Below, one piece after another: positions 1 to 8,293 of a stretch of DNA of 11,632 bases. Positions within the stretch are counted from its first letter, which is position 1. Each line of letters opens with the position of its first letter. The notes under the pieces are model-generated. The model was not told the DNA's origin, did no database searches, and saw only the letters and a list, made by a program, of their open reading frames with translations. Location: NCBI GenBank assembly GCA_031264715.1, contig JAISDP010000190.1, positions 1-11,632 of the forward strand, written 5' to 3'. The stretch comes from Bacteroidales bacterium (GTDB taxonomy: Bacteria > Bacteroidota > Bacteroidia > Bacteroidales > UBA4181). The position numbers were made by a program, and so were the translations under genes.

Positions 1-10
1 CAGTTTCGCA

Positions 11-25
11 GCAGCCTGACAGGTT
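11..25. repeat. CCTGACAGG motif at the left boundary of the operon
   Basis: GCAGCCTGACAGGTT lies just after the ATPase stop codon. Its reverse complement matches 11492-11506 at 14 of 15 positions, so the ter operon is bracketed by inverted copies of one short repeat. It may be a dispersed genomic repeat or part of a transcription terminator that continues beyond the window. Confidence 0.5.
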
Positions 26-27
26 GA

Positions 28-2907
28 TTACTTCCTGATCAATCTTACAATTTCACCAATCCAAAATACAAGCGACGTAGACCCTACAATCATAAGCCAA
101 TCCTTTAAGGATAGGGGTACAGTGCGGAACACCTCGCCTCCAAACTCAACGATCAGGATTTGCCCGATCAGTATGACAACGGCAACAATGATAAAACCTA
201 TACTCTTGCTTAATCCGACAAATGCAGATTTTCCGGTAAGAAAGGCTTTCGCATTGAACATATTCCAAAATTGAAGCATCACGAAGATGGTAAAGAATCG
301 TGACAAGTCGTATGCAGAAACAGCGCCGTCATTTGAGAAATAGTATAATAAACCTAACAACAGGGCTACAAAAGTAAGACCTACAAAAAGGATGTTGAGC
401 CGCATAGCCGGCGAGATGATAAAATCGCTGTTCCGGCGGGGTTTATTTTTCATCACATTTTCATTGGGAGGCAATGAAGCCAGAGCGCCAGCCGCAAAAG
501 TATCCATGATCAGGTTTACCCAAAGCATTTGCGTTACGGTCAATGGCAGCTCAAATCCCAATAATGTCCCGAAAAATACAATGATGAGCGCTGCGACATT
601 GATGGTTAACTGGAACAGGATAAACCTCTGGATGTTCTGGTACAGCGACCGTCCCCACATTACAGCCGTACTGATGCTGTTGAACGAGTCATCGAGCAGG
701 GTGATGTCGCTGGCTTCCTTGGCGACGGATGTTCCCGATCCCATGGATAATCCGACATGCGCATAGTTCAATGCCGGGGCATCGTTTGTGCCATCGCCGG
801 TTACGGCTACAACGGCGCCTGTCTTTTGCAGCAGCTGGACAAGTCGCTGTTTATCGGTTGGACGGGCGCGGCACATGATTTTGAGGCTCTTGACCCGCTG
901 TTCGGCCTCTTCGTCAGTCAATCGTCCAAATTCCGGCCCGGTAATGATATGATGCAGTTGATCACTTTTGTTCCAGATGCCGATCTGCCTGCCGATTTCC
1001 ATTGCCGTACCGGGAGTATCTCCTGTAACAATCTTTACTTTGATCCCGGCATTCAGGCATTTGTTGACTGCAGCCGGAACATCGGTCCGTACGGGGTCGG
1101 AAATGGCTGCGATCCCTAAAAAGGTTAACCCTGAAATGTTTTGAATATCAATGTCCCCGTCAACTATTTGGTATGCAAAGCCCAATGTCCGCATGGCCTG
1201 ATTTTGATATTGGAGCAATTGCGCCTCAATAGCCTCTTTTTTACCTGCGATGTCCTCAACCTTTCCCGATGCGTATATGGTGTCGCTTTTGGCAAGCACT
1301 ATTTCAGGAGCGCCTTTTACATACAGTATTTTCTTTCTCAAAGATGGAGATTCGGCCAGTGTCGCCATGTATTTCCGTTCAGTCGAGAAAGTGAGCTGTT
1401 CGGTAATTACAGCTTCTTCCCTGATTGGCAAATAATTGACATTGCATGTATGCAGCCAGAGCAACAGTGCGCCTTCAGTGGGATTGCCAAGAGCTTTCAT
1501 TTTTTCCGGATTGGAAAAATCCAGGAAAGCGGTTGAGTTGATGGCAATACTTTCACGAACAAGTTTTCCGGCCTCTTCATCGGATAATTCTCGATGGTCA
1601 AGCCCGAAAAAATTGGTTTGATAAACCTGCATTTGATTCTGGGTAAGCGTCCCTGTTTTGTCGGTGCAAATAACAGTTGTTGCCCCCATGGTTTCACATG
1701 CATGCATTTTCCTGACAAGGTTGTTTGTTTTCAACATCCTGCGCATGCTCAAAGCCAGACTAAGGGTAACGCTCATCGGCAATCCTTCGGGAACGGCCAC
1801 TACCACCAGGGTAACGGCTACCATGAAATATTGCAGGATATGCCGCGCTGTTTCCATGGAGACCCACGATTCTGTTTGAAGTGGGTTTACGTTGAATGCA
1901 AAACCGATGCAGGCAATAACGATAAACGACAGGATACCCAACATGATCCACCGCAACCAGCCGCCTTCGTCAACACTTTTGGGTAATTCCTTTTCTTTTC
2001 CACACAGTTCAAAAGCATCGTAGATGATCGGCAACCATACTTTTGTCAGTGCAACCACTGCTCCTGCGATCACAGCGGCAAGCAAGCCCAACTGACCGAG
2101 CGAGTAGGTGGTACTCCCGAAAAAGATGTCTTTTACAAACAAAACAGTGAACGTCAACGCAGCCAGGGCCATACCTGCAACGCCGATGAATTTGGCCAAA
2201 ACATCCAACTGTTTGTTCAGCGGCGTTTCTTCACCGCTCATTTCGGTCGCTTTTTCGGCTACCTTGCCATATTCGGTGCTATCGCCAACCCTCCTCACTT
2301 CAATGATTCCATGTCCGTCCATTACTTTGGTTCCCCGCATCACCCAGTTGGAAGGATAGGTCGATTCCTGATCAAAATCTTCGGGTTGTATGGTTTTATC
2401 GATCATGGGTTCGCCTGTGAGGCAGGATTCGTCCACCTGCATGGATATGGCTTCGAGCAATTCCCCGTCAGCGGGTATTTCTTCGCCGGTTTCGAGCATG
2501 ATGATGTCGCCAACCACAACCTCCTTTTTGGGTATTTCGCAAACGTTGCCATTCCTGATTCCTTTTACCAGCGTGTCGTCGTTTACAAGATTAAGGATGT
2601 CGAACTTCCGGTTGGCGTCTAATTCAAACCAAAAGGCAACGCCGATCGACAGAAAGATGGCGCAGAATATGCCAATGGTTTCGGCGTATTCGCCAATTCC
2701 GGTATTGACATGATTGATGATGGCGATACCCAGGGACAGGAACGCTGCAATGAGAAGTATCCGGATAATCGGATCTTCAAATTTCTCTAAGAAGAGTTTC
2801 CACAAGGGGGTTTTGGGCGGGGGCGTTAATATATTTTCCCCGTGTTTACGACGACTGTCCAATACTTGCACATCGGACAGTCCTTCAAAATGCTTCTTGG
2901 AAGTCAT
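28..2907 (-). CDS. PMCA-type calcium-translocating P-type ATPase
   Basis: This 959-residue P2-type ATPase most likely exports Ca2+ across the inner membrane using ATP. The P-type landmarks are all present: the actuator motif TGEP at 164-167 (TGES in most relatives), phosphorylated Asp416 in DKTGTLT, KGAPE at 531-535, TGD at 628-630 and TGDGTNDAPAL at 703-713. The M4 motif VPEGLP (372-377) and the M6 motif with Asn798 and Asp802 (NLIMD) are the Ca2+ ligands expected of SERCA/PMCA pumps, and the M5 segment resembles PMCA, which suggests one Ca2+ per cycle. Hydrophobic segments fit ten helices (first pair near 47-95, M3/M4 near 240-380, last six from about 760). The chain stops soon after M10, so there is no calmodulin-binding tail. 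The ATG lies 5 bp after the terB-like stop and this is the last gene seen in the operon. Ca2+ specificity is inferred from family resemblance. Confidence 0.95.
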   Translation of the reverse strand: MTSKKHFEGLSDVQVLDSRRKHGENILTPPPKTPLWKLFLEKFEDPIIRILLIAAFLSLGIAIINHVNTGIGEYAETIGIFCAIFLSIGVAFWFELDANRKFDILNLVNDDTLVKGIRNGNVCEIPKKEVVVGDIIMLETGEEIPADGELLEAISMQVDESCLTGEPMIDKTIQPEDFDQESTYPSNWVMRGTKVMDGHGIIEVRRVGDSTEYGKVAEKATEMSGEETPLNKQLDVLAKFIGVAGMALAALTFTVLFVKDIFFGSTTYSLGQLGLLAAVIAGAVVALTKVWLPIIYDAFELCGKEKELPKSVDEGGWLRWIMLGILSFIVIACIGFAFNVNPLQTESWVSMETARHILQYFMVAVTLVVVAVPEGLPMSVTLSLALSMRRMLKTNNLVRKMHACETMGATTVICTDKTGTLTQNQMQVYQTNFFGLDHRELSDEEAGKLVRESIAINSTAFLDFSNPEKMKALGNPTEGALLLWLHTCNVNYLPIREEAVITEQLTFSTERKYMATLAESPSLRKKILYVKGAPEIVLAKSDTIYASGKVEDIAGKKEAIEAQLLQYQNQAMRTLGFAYQIVDGDIDIQNISGLTFLGIAAISDPVRTDVPAAVNKCLNAGIKVKIVTGDTPGTAMEIGRQIGIWNKSDQLHHIITGPEFGRLTDEEAEQRVKSLKIMCRARPTDKQRLVQLLQKTGAVVAVTGDGTNDAPALNYAHVGLSMGSGTSVAKEASDITLLDDSFNSISTAVMWGRSLYQNIQRFILFQLTINVAALIIVFFGTLLGFELPLTVTQMLWVNLIMDTFAAGALASLPPNENVMKNKPRRNSDFIISPAMRLNILFVGLTFVALLLGLLYYFSNDGAVSAYDLSRFFTIFVMLQFWNMFNAKAFLTGKSAFVGLSKSIGFIIVAVVILIGQILIVEFGGEVFRTVPLSLKDWLMIVGSTSLVFWIGEIVRLIRK

Positions 2908-2912
2908 TGATA

Positions 2913-3284
2913 TTACAAATTAAGTATTGCCGGAAATGATTTGGCTTTGTTTTTCAGGTTTTGAAGAAGCGCTTTCTCCAATTCATCGATGTTTCCATCG
3001 CCTTGAATTTTGGTTAACAACCACTTGGCTTCATCTTCGTCAATTTCACCGGGAGAATTTTCGTCGTCCAGCAAGAAACTTGATATAGCGTTTACAAACA
3101 GCTCTTTCCATTCTTTACAATTGTCTTTGCCCGAAACAGCATCGTTGAGGTCAAACAGGAATTCGGCTTCTTCGCTGTCTATTTTTCCATCGGCATATAA
3201 TGCCTTTTCTAATTGTTTTACTTCGCCGGCATCAATCACTCCATCGGCAAGAATTGATTTTTTCAGTTCATTTAAGGTACTCAT
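2913..3284 (-). CDS. TerB-like acidic helical protein with DG-x-I-D repeats
   Basis: This 123-residue, strongly acidic, apparently all-helical cytosolic protein resembles TerB of tellurite-resistance clusters. Four short repeats of the form DG-x-ID-x-x-E are visible: DGVIDAGE at 14-21, DGKIDSEE at 32-39, GEIDEDE at 79-85 and DGNIDELE at 96-103. The same pattern marks the two halves of the TerB fold and also looks like a shortened EF-hand loop. TerB proteins are known parts of Ter complexes; a direct Ca2+ or metal contact is my inference. It sits 25 bp after the kinase gene and 5 bp before the Ca2+-ATPase gene. The leader is A-rich with no Shine-Dalgarno sequence. No signal peptide or membrane segment is present. 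Assignment to the TerB superfamily is fairly secure; orthology to enterobacterial TerB is not shown. Confidence 0.8.
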   Translation of the reverse strand: MSTLNELKKSILADGVIDAGEVKQLEKALYADGKIDSEEAEFLFDLNDAVSGKDNCKEWKELFVNAISSFLLDDENSPGEIDEDEAKWLLTKIQGDGNIDELEKALLQNLKNKAKSFPAILNL

Positions 3285-3309
3285 TTTTACGCTTTTTTAA
3301 TTATGATTA

Positions 3310-4809
3310 TTATTTGTTATTAACTAATTGTACGATGATCAGCCGGCCGCCATCTTCCGTTGAAAGAAGTATTTTTTTCCCTTCGGTGAGTTCTACGGCC
3401 TGTCCTGTTTCTATTTTTTTGTCAATATCCTTATCATACATGCTTGGCAGCCGGCGATTGATCAGTATCCATTTCCCGTTATGGAAATGAAAATCCCCTA
3501 CGGGCTTCCGCTGATCTTCGGGCGTTTTCTCGTTGGCGCTGACGAAACGGTTGACATGCCACATGTACAACAGTTGCTTGTCATAAACCATCAGCCGGTA
3601 GTTTTCGGGCTTGAACACCGTGGGTTTAGGCGAGTAATACAGGTTCAATACCGGTAATTGGCCTTTATATTCGGCTCCGCAAAAGGAGCATTTGGGCTTG
3701 GTGGTGTTATCGAAAACAAACCATTTATGCCAGCATTTCGGATTTTGACACGGCTGCATCAAATCAACCGTTTTTAACAGGGCGTCTTCCCACTCGTTGG
3801 CCGTAGGGCGCAGGTTAGGCTGATGCAAACCATCTATAAAAGCACGGTTAAACAAGTCTACCAGGTATGGCCCTAAAATGGTGTATGGCGATTTGTCCGG
3901 ATCTCCTTGCGGTAACTGGGCCGGATGCAACTGGTTTACTTTTACCCGGTTGGTTTTATCAGTGGGATGTTCGGTGAAGAGGGCTTTTGACCCCATAGAC
4001 AACTCTTCGTCTTTGTTGGAGTCCAGATCATGAACCTTTCCGCCCCGCAAGGGATGCCGGTAGAGAAGGTACATGTAGATCATTACAGCTAAAGCATGCC
4101 GGTCGGTGGCAATGCTCGGCAGTTTCCGGTTCGGATCGGACATCGGCAGGTGCTTGGTGGCTATTACCTCCGGAGCTATGAAATCGGGCGTTCCCAAGAC
4201 ATCCGGGGAGAACTTTCCCGGAACGACTAACCCGTCAATATCAATGATGGCCGCCTTCCCGCTGGTAGGGTCAATCAATACGTTTTTATATGACAGGTCG
4301 GAATGGGCTAATCCTGCGGCGTGCAGCCGTTTCACAGCCCGACTGATGCGAATACAGATTTGAAAATATTTAAACCAGTCGCCTTTTTCTTCGGGCGCCA
4401 GGAATTTGTTTTGGTTTTTAGCCGAAGCGTACCATTTCCCTTCCTTTTCCTTACCTTTTATGCCCAGAAAATCATTGTTAATGGAACCTATAGAGAAGAA
4501 AAACTGTTTTTGGTACGTGGGGCAAACCAAACCCAGTCTCCCATTGTGTTCTACGATTTTATTCGGCCAGCAATACAGGTCTTTCCAATATTCCCCGCCG
4601 GCAGAATTGAATATCTTTTCGCGATAATTCCCGGTAATGTTTTGTAAGCGGTCTTTGGCGTTAAAATCCTGTTTGTCCCGGAAAAACGCCACAACATACG
4701 ATTTGTCGGGGCTGAAATATACATCTTTCATTCCTCCCGAACCTATGATTTCATCAATAAACTCAACCGGAGACCCGTCTGTTGCTGTAATACGTATAAT
4801 GTTCGCCAT
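3310..4809 (-). CDS. TerY-P triad protein kinase with C-terminal zinc ribbon
   Basis: This predicted cytosolic Ser/Thr kinase would phosphorylate partners in the Ter complex and pairs with the adjacent PP2C and TerY genes. Counting from the ATG at 4809 (499 residues), the glycine loop IGSGGMKDVY is at 22-31, the catalytic loop HSDLSYKN at 169-176 (Asp171, Asn176), the metal-binding loop DIDG at 190-193 in place of DFG, the APE motif at 212-214 and the helix-F Asp at 236. The usual beta-3 lysine is not obvious: the strand reads VVAFFR. A four-cysteine zinc ribbon follows (Cys354, 359, 374, 377), then a beta-rich C-terminal domain of about 115 residues with faint FHA-like character. I chose the ATG at 4809 because it gives a TGATATG junction with the PP2C stop, identical to the junction before the PP2C gene. 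An upstream in-frame ATG at 4842 would add 11 residues and overlap the PP2C gene by 32 bp. Confidence 0.88.
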   Translation of the reverse strand: MANIIRITATDGSPVEFIDEIIGSGGMKDVYFSPDKSYVVAFFRDKQDFNAKDRLQNITGNYREKIFNSAGGEYWKDLYCWPNKIVEHNGRLGLVCPTYQKQFFFSIGSINNDFLGIKGKEKEGKWYASAKNQNKFLAPEEKGDWFKYFQICIRISRAVKRLHAAGLAHSDLSYKNVLIDPTSGKAAIIDIDGLVVPGKFSPDVLGTPDFIAPEVIATKHLPMSDPNRKLPSIATDRHALAVMIYMYLLYRHPLRGGKVHDLDSNKDEELSMGSKALFTEHPTDKTNRVKVNQLHPAQLPQGDPDKSPYTILGPYLVDLFNRAFIDGLHQPNLRPTANEWEDALLKTVDLMQPCQNPKCWHKWFVFDNTTKPKCSFCGAEYKGQLPVLNLYYSPKPTVFKPENYRLMVYDKQLLYMWHVNRFVSANEKTPEDQRKPVGDFHFHNGKWILINRRLPSMYDKDIDKKIETGQAVELTEGKKILLSTEDGGRLIIVQLVNNK

Positions 4810-4810
4810 A

Positions 4811-6349
4811 TCAAAACAATATTGCAATTGTGCGGTCGTCATGATTTCCGGGCGACCAAAAGTCCAGCCATTTCAAAAGCTGTTCGGCCGAGTTTTCATG
4901 ATCATCCGAGAAATCCACTTCTTGAGAGAGGTTGTTCCAGAAATCATGCCATTTTTCAATCCTGTTCAAATTAGCGTCCGTCTCAAACTTAGGGTCGGTA
5001 ACACCATCGGTCATCAGGATCAACGCCGTAAAATCGTCAACAATGTCGAACCGCAGACGCCTGTACAGTTCCATGGGCTGTACGATCTCGGTCATGGTGA
5101 GGAAGCGCGTTTGCCCTGCAAACTCGCCGCCATCCGCTTCACCCAGCACTTTAAGGAAAGGCGGTTCCTTGGCGTAGATGCCTATTCCGCCATCGCCAAC
5201 CCAGAATGCTCCGACAAACCAGCCAAAATCGAACTTTTTGCATATCGAAAGGATCAGGGTTGTTGCATAATCCTTGATGGGATTGCCTTTGTCCACAGCT
5301 TCCTTTTCGATGTCTTTATGCGATTTGAAAGCCGCAGTCCCGATGATGTGGTAGAGCGTGTCGCCCGCCTGTTTGCGGTTTTCTTCCGACCTGACGTTAC
5401 TGAATGTCCGGATTTGCTTTTCAAATGTTTCGCCGCGGTTTTTAATTTCCGTGATACAGGTATCAACGGCGGTACGACAGGCTATGCGTGATCCTTCCCT
5501 TGAATACCGTGCCGATCCTGCCCCATCGGCAACAGCCATGACGTACCATCCCGATCCGTCATCGAAATGGAGCATGAAATCATCATCGCGGGGTTTTCCT
5601 TCGTGTGCGTGCGAACGTCCGCGCTTACTGGCCGCAACCATGTCTTTTCTGGCCACAGTTTCACTCGCTTCAACCTTGATGAATTCCCTGTTACAATCCG
5701 GTTTGTAATATTCGATATCTTCAGGCGTTGGGAGATCGACCCACAGGGAACGGGGATCGGGATTGATAATGAGCGTGATTTCACGTTCGATCGTTGGTTT
5801 TCCCTCTTCCCAGTCATGCCGTCTGCAATACATCTTTATTTTATAGTCTCCCGCAGCCTGAGGTATTCCTGTAATTTTTTTTGTTTCCGGGACGAATTGC
5901 AATCCCGCCTGATCCAGCCCTTCAAATCTTATTCCGCTGATTTCCGGAATTATTTTTTCAATATCGAAATGAATGTCATAATTCTGGTTGACTTTGCCAT
6001 TCGGGAGCGCAATATGCCTGCTTTTTATCTGAAGATCAATTGCATCATATGGTGGCCGTTCTGAAGCGCCTTGTTTTTGCATTTCCGTTTCGTTTACGTT
6101 AATTTCATCCGGACTTCCCGGTTCATCCGGATTTTCCGGATCATTCGGCTGATATTCGCCGCACTGCCTGTCATCGCCATCGTCGGCAAGATCAATAACC
6201 GGACCTTGATCAATTTCAACCGGATCGGAGTTTTGCTGATATTCTTTCCATAAATCCAGAATGAATGTTTCAATCTGGCTCTGATTTTTTGAACGGAAGT
6301 CTTCGATCCGATCTTCACTGGCGTCGACAATTATTTTTTTTAAATCCAT
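4811..6349 (-). CDS. PP2C-family Ser/Thr phosphatase with N-terminal Ig-like domain
   Basis: This 512-residue protein should remove phosphates added by the neighbouring kinase. The C-terminal half is a PP2C domain with a full set of metal-site motifs: RDDDF at 254-258, VADGAGSA at 273-280, WVGDGG at 383-388, MTDGVTDP at 446-453 and HDDRT at 503-507, so it is probably active. Residues 1-40 are helical, 41-100 form an acidic Pro/Asp/Glu-rich linker, and about 105-195 resemble a small immunoglobulin/cadherin-like (He-PIG type) domain, with a hallmark GLQFVPETKKITGIP stretch and a final strand ending near 195. No signal peptide or membrane helix is seen, so this Ig-like module is probably cytosolic and may bind a partner. 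The start lies 1 bp after the terY stop (TGATATG), with AGAGG 5 bp upstream as a possible ribosome site. It is the phosphatase of the TerY-P triad. Confidence 0.9.
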   Translation of the reverse strand: MDLKKIIVDASEDRIEDFRSKNQSQIETFILDLWKEYQQNSDPVEIDQGPVIDLADDGDDRQCGEYQPNDPENPDEPGSPDEINVNETEMQKQGASERPPYDAIDLQIKSRHIALPNGKVNQNYDIHFDIEKIIPEISGIRFEGLDQAGLQFVPETKKITGIPQAAGDYKIKMYCRRHDWEEGKPTIEREITLIINPDPRSLWVDLPTPEDIEYYKPDCNREFIKVEASETVARKDMVAASKRGRSHAHEGKPRDDDFMLHFDDGSGWYVMAVADGAGSARYSREGSRIACRTAVDTCITEIKNRGETFEKQIRTFSNVRSEENRKQAGDTLYHIIGTAAFKSHKDIEKEAVDKGNPIKDYATTLILSICKKFDFGWFVGAFWVGDGGIGIYAKEPPFLKVLGEADGGEFAGQTRFLTMTEIVQPMELYRRLRFDIVDDFTALILMTDGVTDPKFETDANLNRIEKWHDFWNNLSQEVDFSDDHENSAEQLLKWLDFWSPGNHDDRTIAILF

Positions 6350-6350
6350 A

Positions 6351-7400
6351 TCAGCCTCTTGCCCTTGTTATGTCTATGTTTCCGCCGCCGAACCCAAAAT
6401 GCGCTTCAACACCGCACCACGGACATTTGGTGACATCTTCGTCGCCTGTACACAGGATCTTCCCGCAGGCGCAATGGCTAAACCCATACTGGTTGCCACA
6501 GCACGGACACGAAGGGAAACCCACCAGAGACGAACTGTCGATTGTTTTGTCGTTTTTATTTTGATCGGTCAGGTCAAAATAGGTTTGATCCACAGGGTAT
6601 GCTCCCACTAATTTATATTCAAGCACATTCATCGAGAATTCGCTCAATTGTGATGGAACCACCCTTTTCTGGTATTTGATCAGGTATGGACGTTGGGTTG
6701 TCTGGCATTTGGCCAGGATCACAGCAAAATTTTCGTCGACTTTAGCGGGTTTGAATTTTTCCAGATCAATTTTTGACAGGTAACCATTGGTAATGGGAGC
6801 TAACTGTAATTGATCATCGTTGTTTTCACTGACACTTACACTGCTTGTTTTGATGGATGCGGTCACCCACTTAAAAAATTTCCTGAACGATTCGGGATCG
6901 GTATTTTTTAATAAAAGCACGTTTTCGGTAATACGCCCTAATATAGATGTGTCGGTGTGATCGCCCAATGAGATGATTACCAGATTCGTGCTTTTACGGT
7001 ATTTCTGATTCCACCGTTCGAATGTGCTGTCGAAATCATCGGTCGGGTTACCATCGGTAAACAGGAATATGATCGGTTTCCAGTCGCCTTTTTCTTCCAG
7101 CGTGGTTTTCTGTATGGACGAATTCATGTCATTCATCAGGAAGTCAAGCGCACTTCCCAGCGATGTTCCTCCGCCAATGGGCAATTTGGGCGGATAGAAA
7201 TTGAATAATTCTACCAATGGCGTCAGTTTACGGGCTTTCCCGGCAAAGACGATGATGGACAGGTAAGCTGTTTCCAATGCATAAGGGTCGGTACGTAACT
7301 CCTTTACGATGGCAGCCATTCCGTCCTGTACCTGTTCGATCGGTTCGCCAACCATTGATTCGGAAACGTCGATTAGGAAATATATGGGTAAACGTCTCAT
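6351..7400 (-). CDS. TerY: vWA domain with C-terminal cysteine-rich metal-binding domain
   Basis: This 349-residue protein is the full-length TerY of the locus. Residues 1-185 form a vWA domain with an intact MIDAS: Asp11-x-Ser13-x-Ser15, Thr79 in GGGTSLG and Asp116 in FTDG. A linker and small domain (about 190-290) lead to a cysteine-rich C-terminus with Cys298, 300, 301, 310, 312, 317, 326 and 329, matching the TerY C-terminal zinc-binding module that separates triad TerY proteins from plain vWA paralogues. vWA proteins of this kind are thought to be divalent-metal-dependent scaffolds; that role is family knowledge and inference. Its ATG overlaps the yggT-like stop by 4 bp (ATGA), and 1 bp separates its TGA from the phosphatase ATG. 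It shares the N-terminal start MRRLP with both upstream vWA genes, so the three are tandem paralogues. It lacks their proline-rich tail. Confidence 0.92.
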   Translation of the reverse strand: MRRLPIYFLIDVSESMVGEPIEQVQDGMAAIVKELRTDPYALETAYLSIIVFAGKARKLTPLVELFNFYPPKLPIGGGTSLGSALDFLMNDMNSSIQKTTLEEKGDWKPIIFLFTDGNPTDDFDSTFERWNQKYRKSTNLVIISLGDHTDTSILGRITENVLLLKNTDPESFRKFFKWVTASIKTSSVSVSENNDDQLQLAPITNGYLSKIDLEKFKPAKVDENFAVILAKCQTTQRPYLIKYQKRVVPSQLSEFSMNVLEYKLVGAYPVDQTYFDLTDQNKNDKTIDSSSLVGFPSCPCCGNQYGFSHCACGKILCTGDEDVTKCPWCGVEAHFGFGGGNIDITRARG

Positions 7401-7654
7401 AATGTATATTTCAGGATTAATAAAAATAATATCAACAGTACTATTTGCGCCATATCCACAGCAATACCACTACCGACCTGTAAAGGTTTAAAAATTTTCC
7501 GTAACAGATGAAGCGCCGGATTGAATATTTTATCGAAAAAGATAAAAGTTTTCAGGTATCCGCCACTTAACCTGTCTTTATATGCTATAAGCCTGATGTA
7601 TAAAAACAGAGCGATGATCAATAAATTGATTCCAAGATAAAGTATCAGTTTCAT
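7397..7654 (-). CDS. YggT-family-like small membrane protein
   Basis: This 85-residue protein has an N-terminal hydrophobic helix (about 3-22), an amphipathic middle containing FDKIFNPALHLLRKIFKP, and a second hydrophobic helix (about 66-83). The middle segment, an N-P pair followed by L-x-x-LRKI and then P before a second helix, is the hallmark of YggT proteins, small inner-membrane proteins of poorly known function (some linked to osmotic or ion stress and to cell division). It lies between two vWA genes, 3 bp after one and overlapping the terY start by 4 bp, so it is probably translated with them. A membrane anchor for the Ter complex is my inference. Its small size fits a single YggT unit rather than the duplicated form seen in many Proteobacteria. 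Confidence 0.7.
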   Translation of the reverse strand: MKLILYLGINLLIIALFLYIRLIAYKDRLSGGYLKTFIFFDKIFNPALHLLRKIFKPLQVGSGIAVDMAQIVLLILFLLILKYTL

Positions 7655-7657
7655 GCC

Positions 7658-8293
7658 TCAAATTACAGTATGAACTTCTGCCGGCGGCGGTGGCAATAAA
7701 ACTTCGTCGCTTGCGCCGATGCTCCGGTTGCCTACGCTTACCGACGCCGATACCCACTTGAAAAACTGTTTGAAAGTAGCGCTATCCGCAGTATCGAGGC
7801 TTACTACATGGTTGGCGATCTGTTTCAGATTTTCCACACACGTTTTAGTTCCTACACTACAAGCTATAATACTTCCAAAATGCCGGCGTTTGATTTCAGG
7901 AACAGCCTGATGGAACAATTGAGTGTCGGAAGCCCTGCCGTCTGCCATAATGAACAGCAGGGGCATCCAATCTCCTTTCTGTTCCGGGGTACTCAGATGA
8001 ATCTCCGAGTCCACTCTTTTACACAGAAATTCAAGGGCTTCGCCAAAATGTGTTCCTCCGGCTTCAGGTTGTTGTATTTCGGGAATCTGCATGTTTTCCA
8101 ATTCCGTCAGGTGCAACAACTGTTTGGGGTGGAGATTAAAAGTTATGATGCTCATGTAGACGGATTCCAATGCAAACGGGTCCTGCCGGAGGCTTGCAAT
8201 CATCGATTCCAAACCTACCTTGATCGCTTCGATGGGTTCGCCACGCATGGCGCCGGAGGTTTGTATCAGGATATATACAGGTAACCGTCTCAT
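7658..8293 (-). CDS. TerY-like vWA protein with degenerate MIDAS
   Basis: This 211-residue vWA paralogue of the next gene upstream keeps the fold but has lost metal ligands. Where its neighbour reads DTSGS, it reads QTSGA, so Asp11 and Ser15 are replaced by Gln and Ala; Ser13, Thr81 (GGTHFG) and Asp118 (MADG) remain. The change suggests a structural or metal-independent partner rather than a classical MIDAS binder. The C-terminus ends in LPPPPAEVHTVI (200-211), very close to the LPPPPPEVNIVV tail of its neighbour. Its ATG directly abuts the TAA of the upstream vWA gene with no gap, and the yggT-like gene follows after 3 bp. The reading frame is intact and shares the family start MRRLP, so it is unlikely to be a pseudogene. 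Confidence 0.88.
   Translation of the reverse strand: MRRLPVYILIQTSGAMRGEPIEAIKVGLESMIASLRQDPFALESVYMSIITFNLHPKQLLHLTELENMQIPEIQQPEAGGTHFGEALEFLCKRVDSEIHLSTPEQKGDWMPLLFIMADGRASDTQLFHQAVPEIKRRHFGSIIACSVGTKTCVENLKQIANHVVSLDTADSATFKQFFKWVSASVSVGNRSIGASDEVLLPPPPAEVHTVI

Noticed and set aside
4637..5491. Plus-strand open frame of 284 codons opposite the phosphatase and kinase
   Set aside because: It is antisense to two well-supported genes with clear catalytic motifs, and its translation shows no domain.
7658..8293. Calling the degenerate vWA gene a pseudogene
   Set aside because: The frame is complete, junctions are tight and the terminal motif matches its neighbour, so altered function is more likely than decay.
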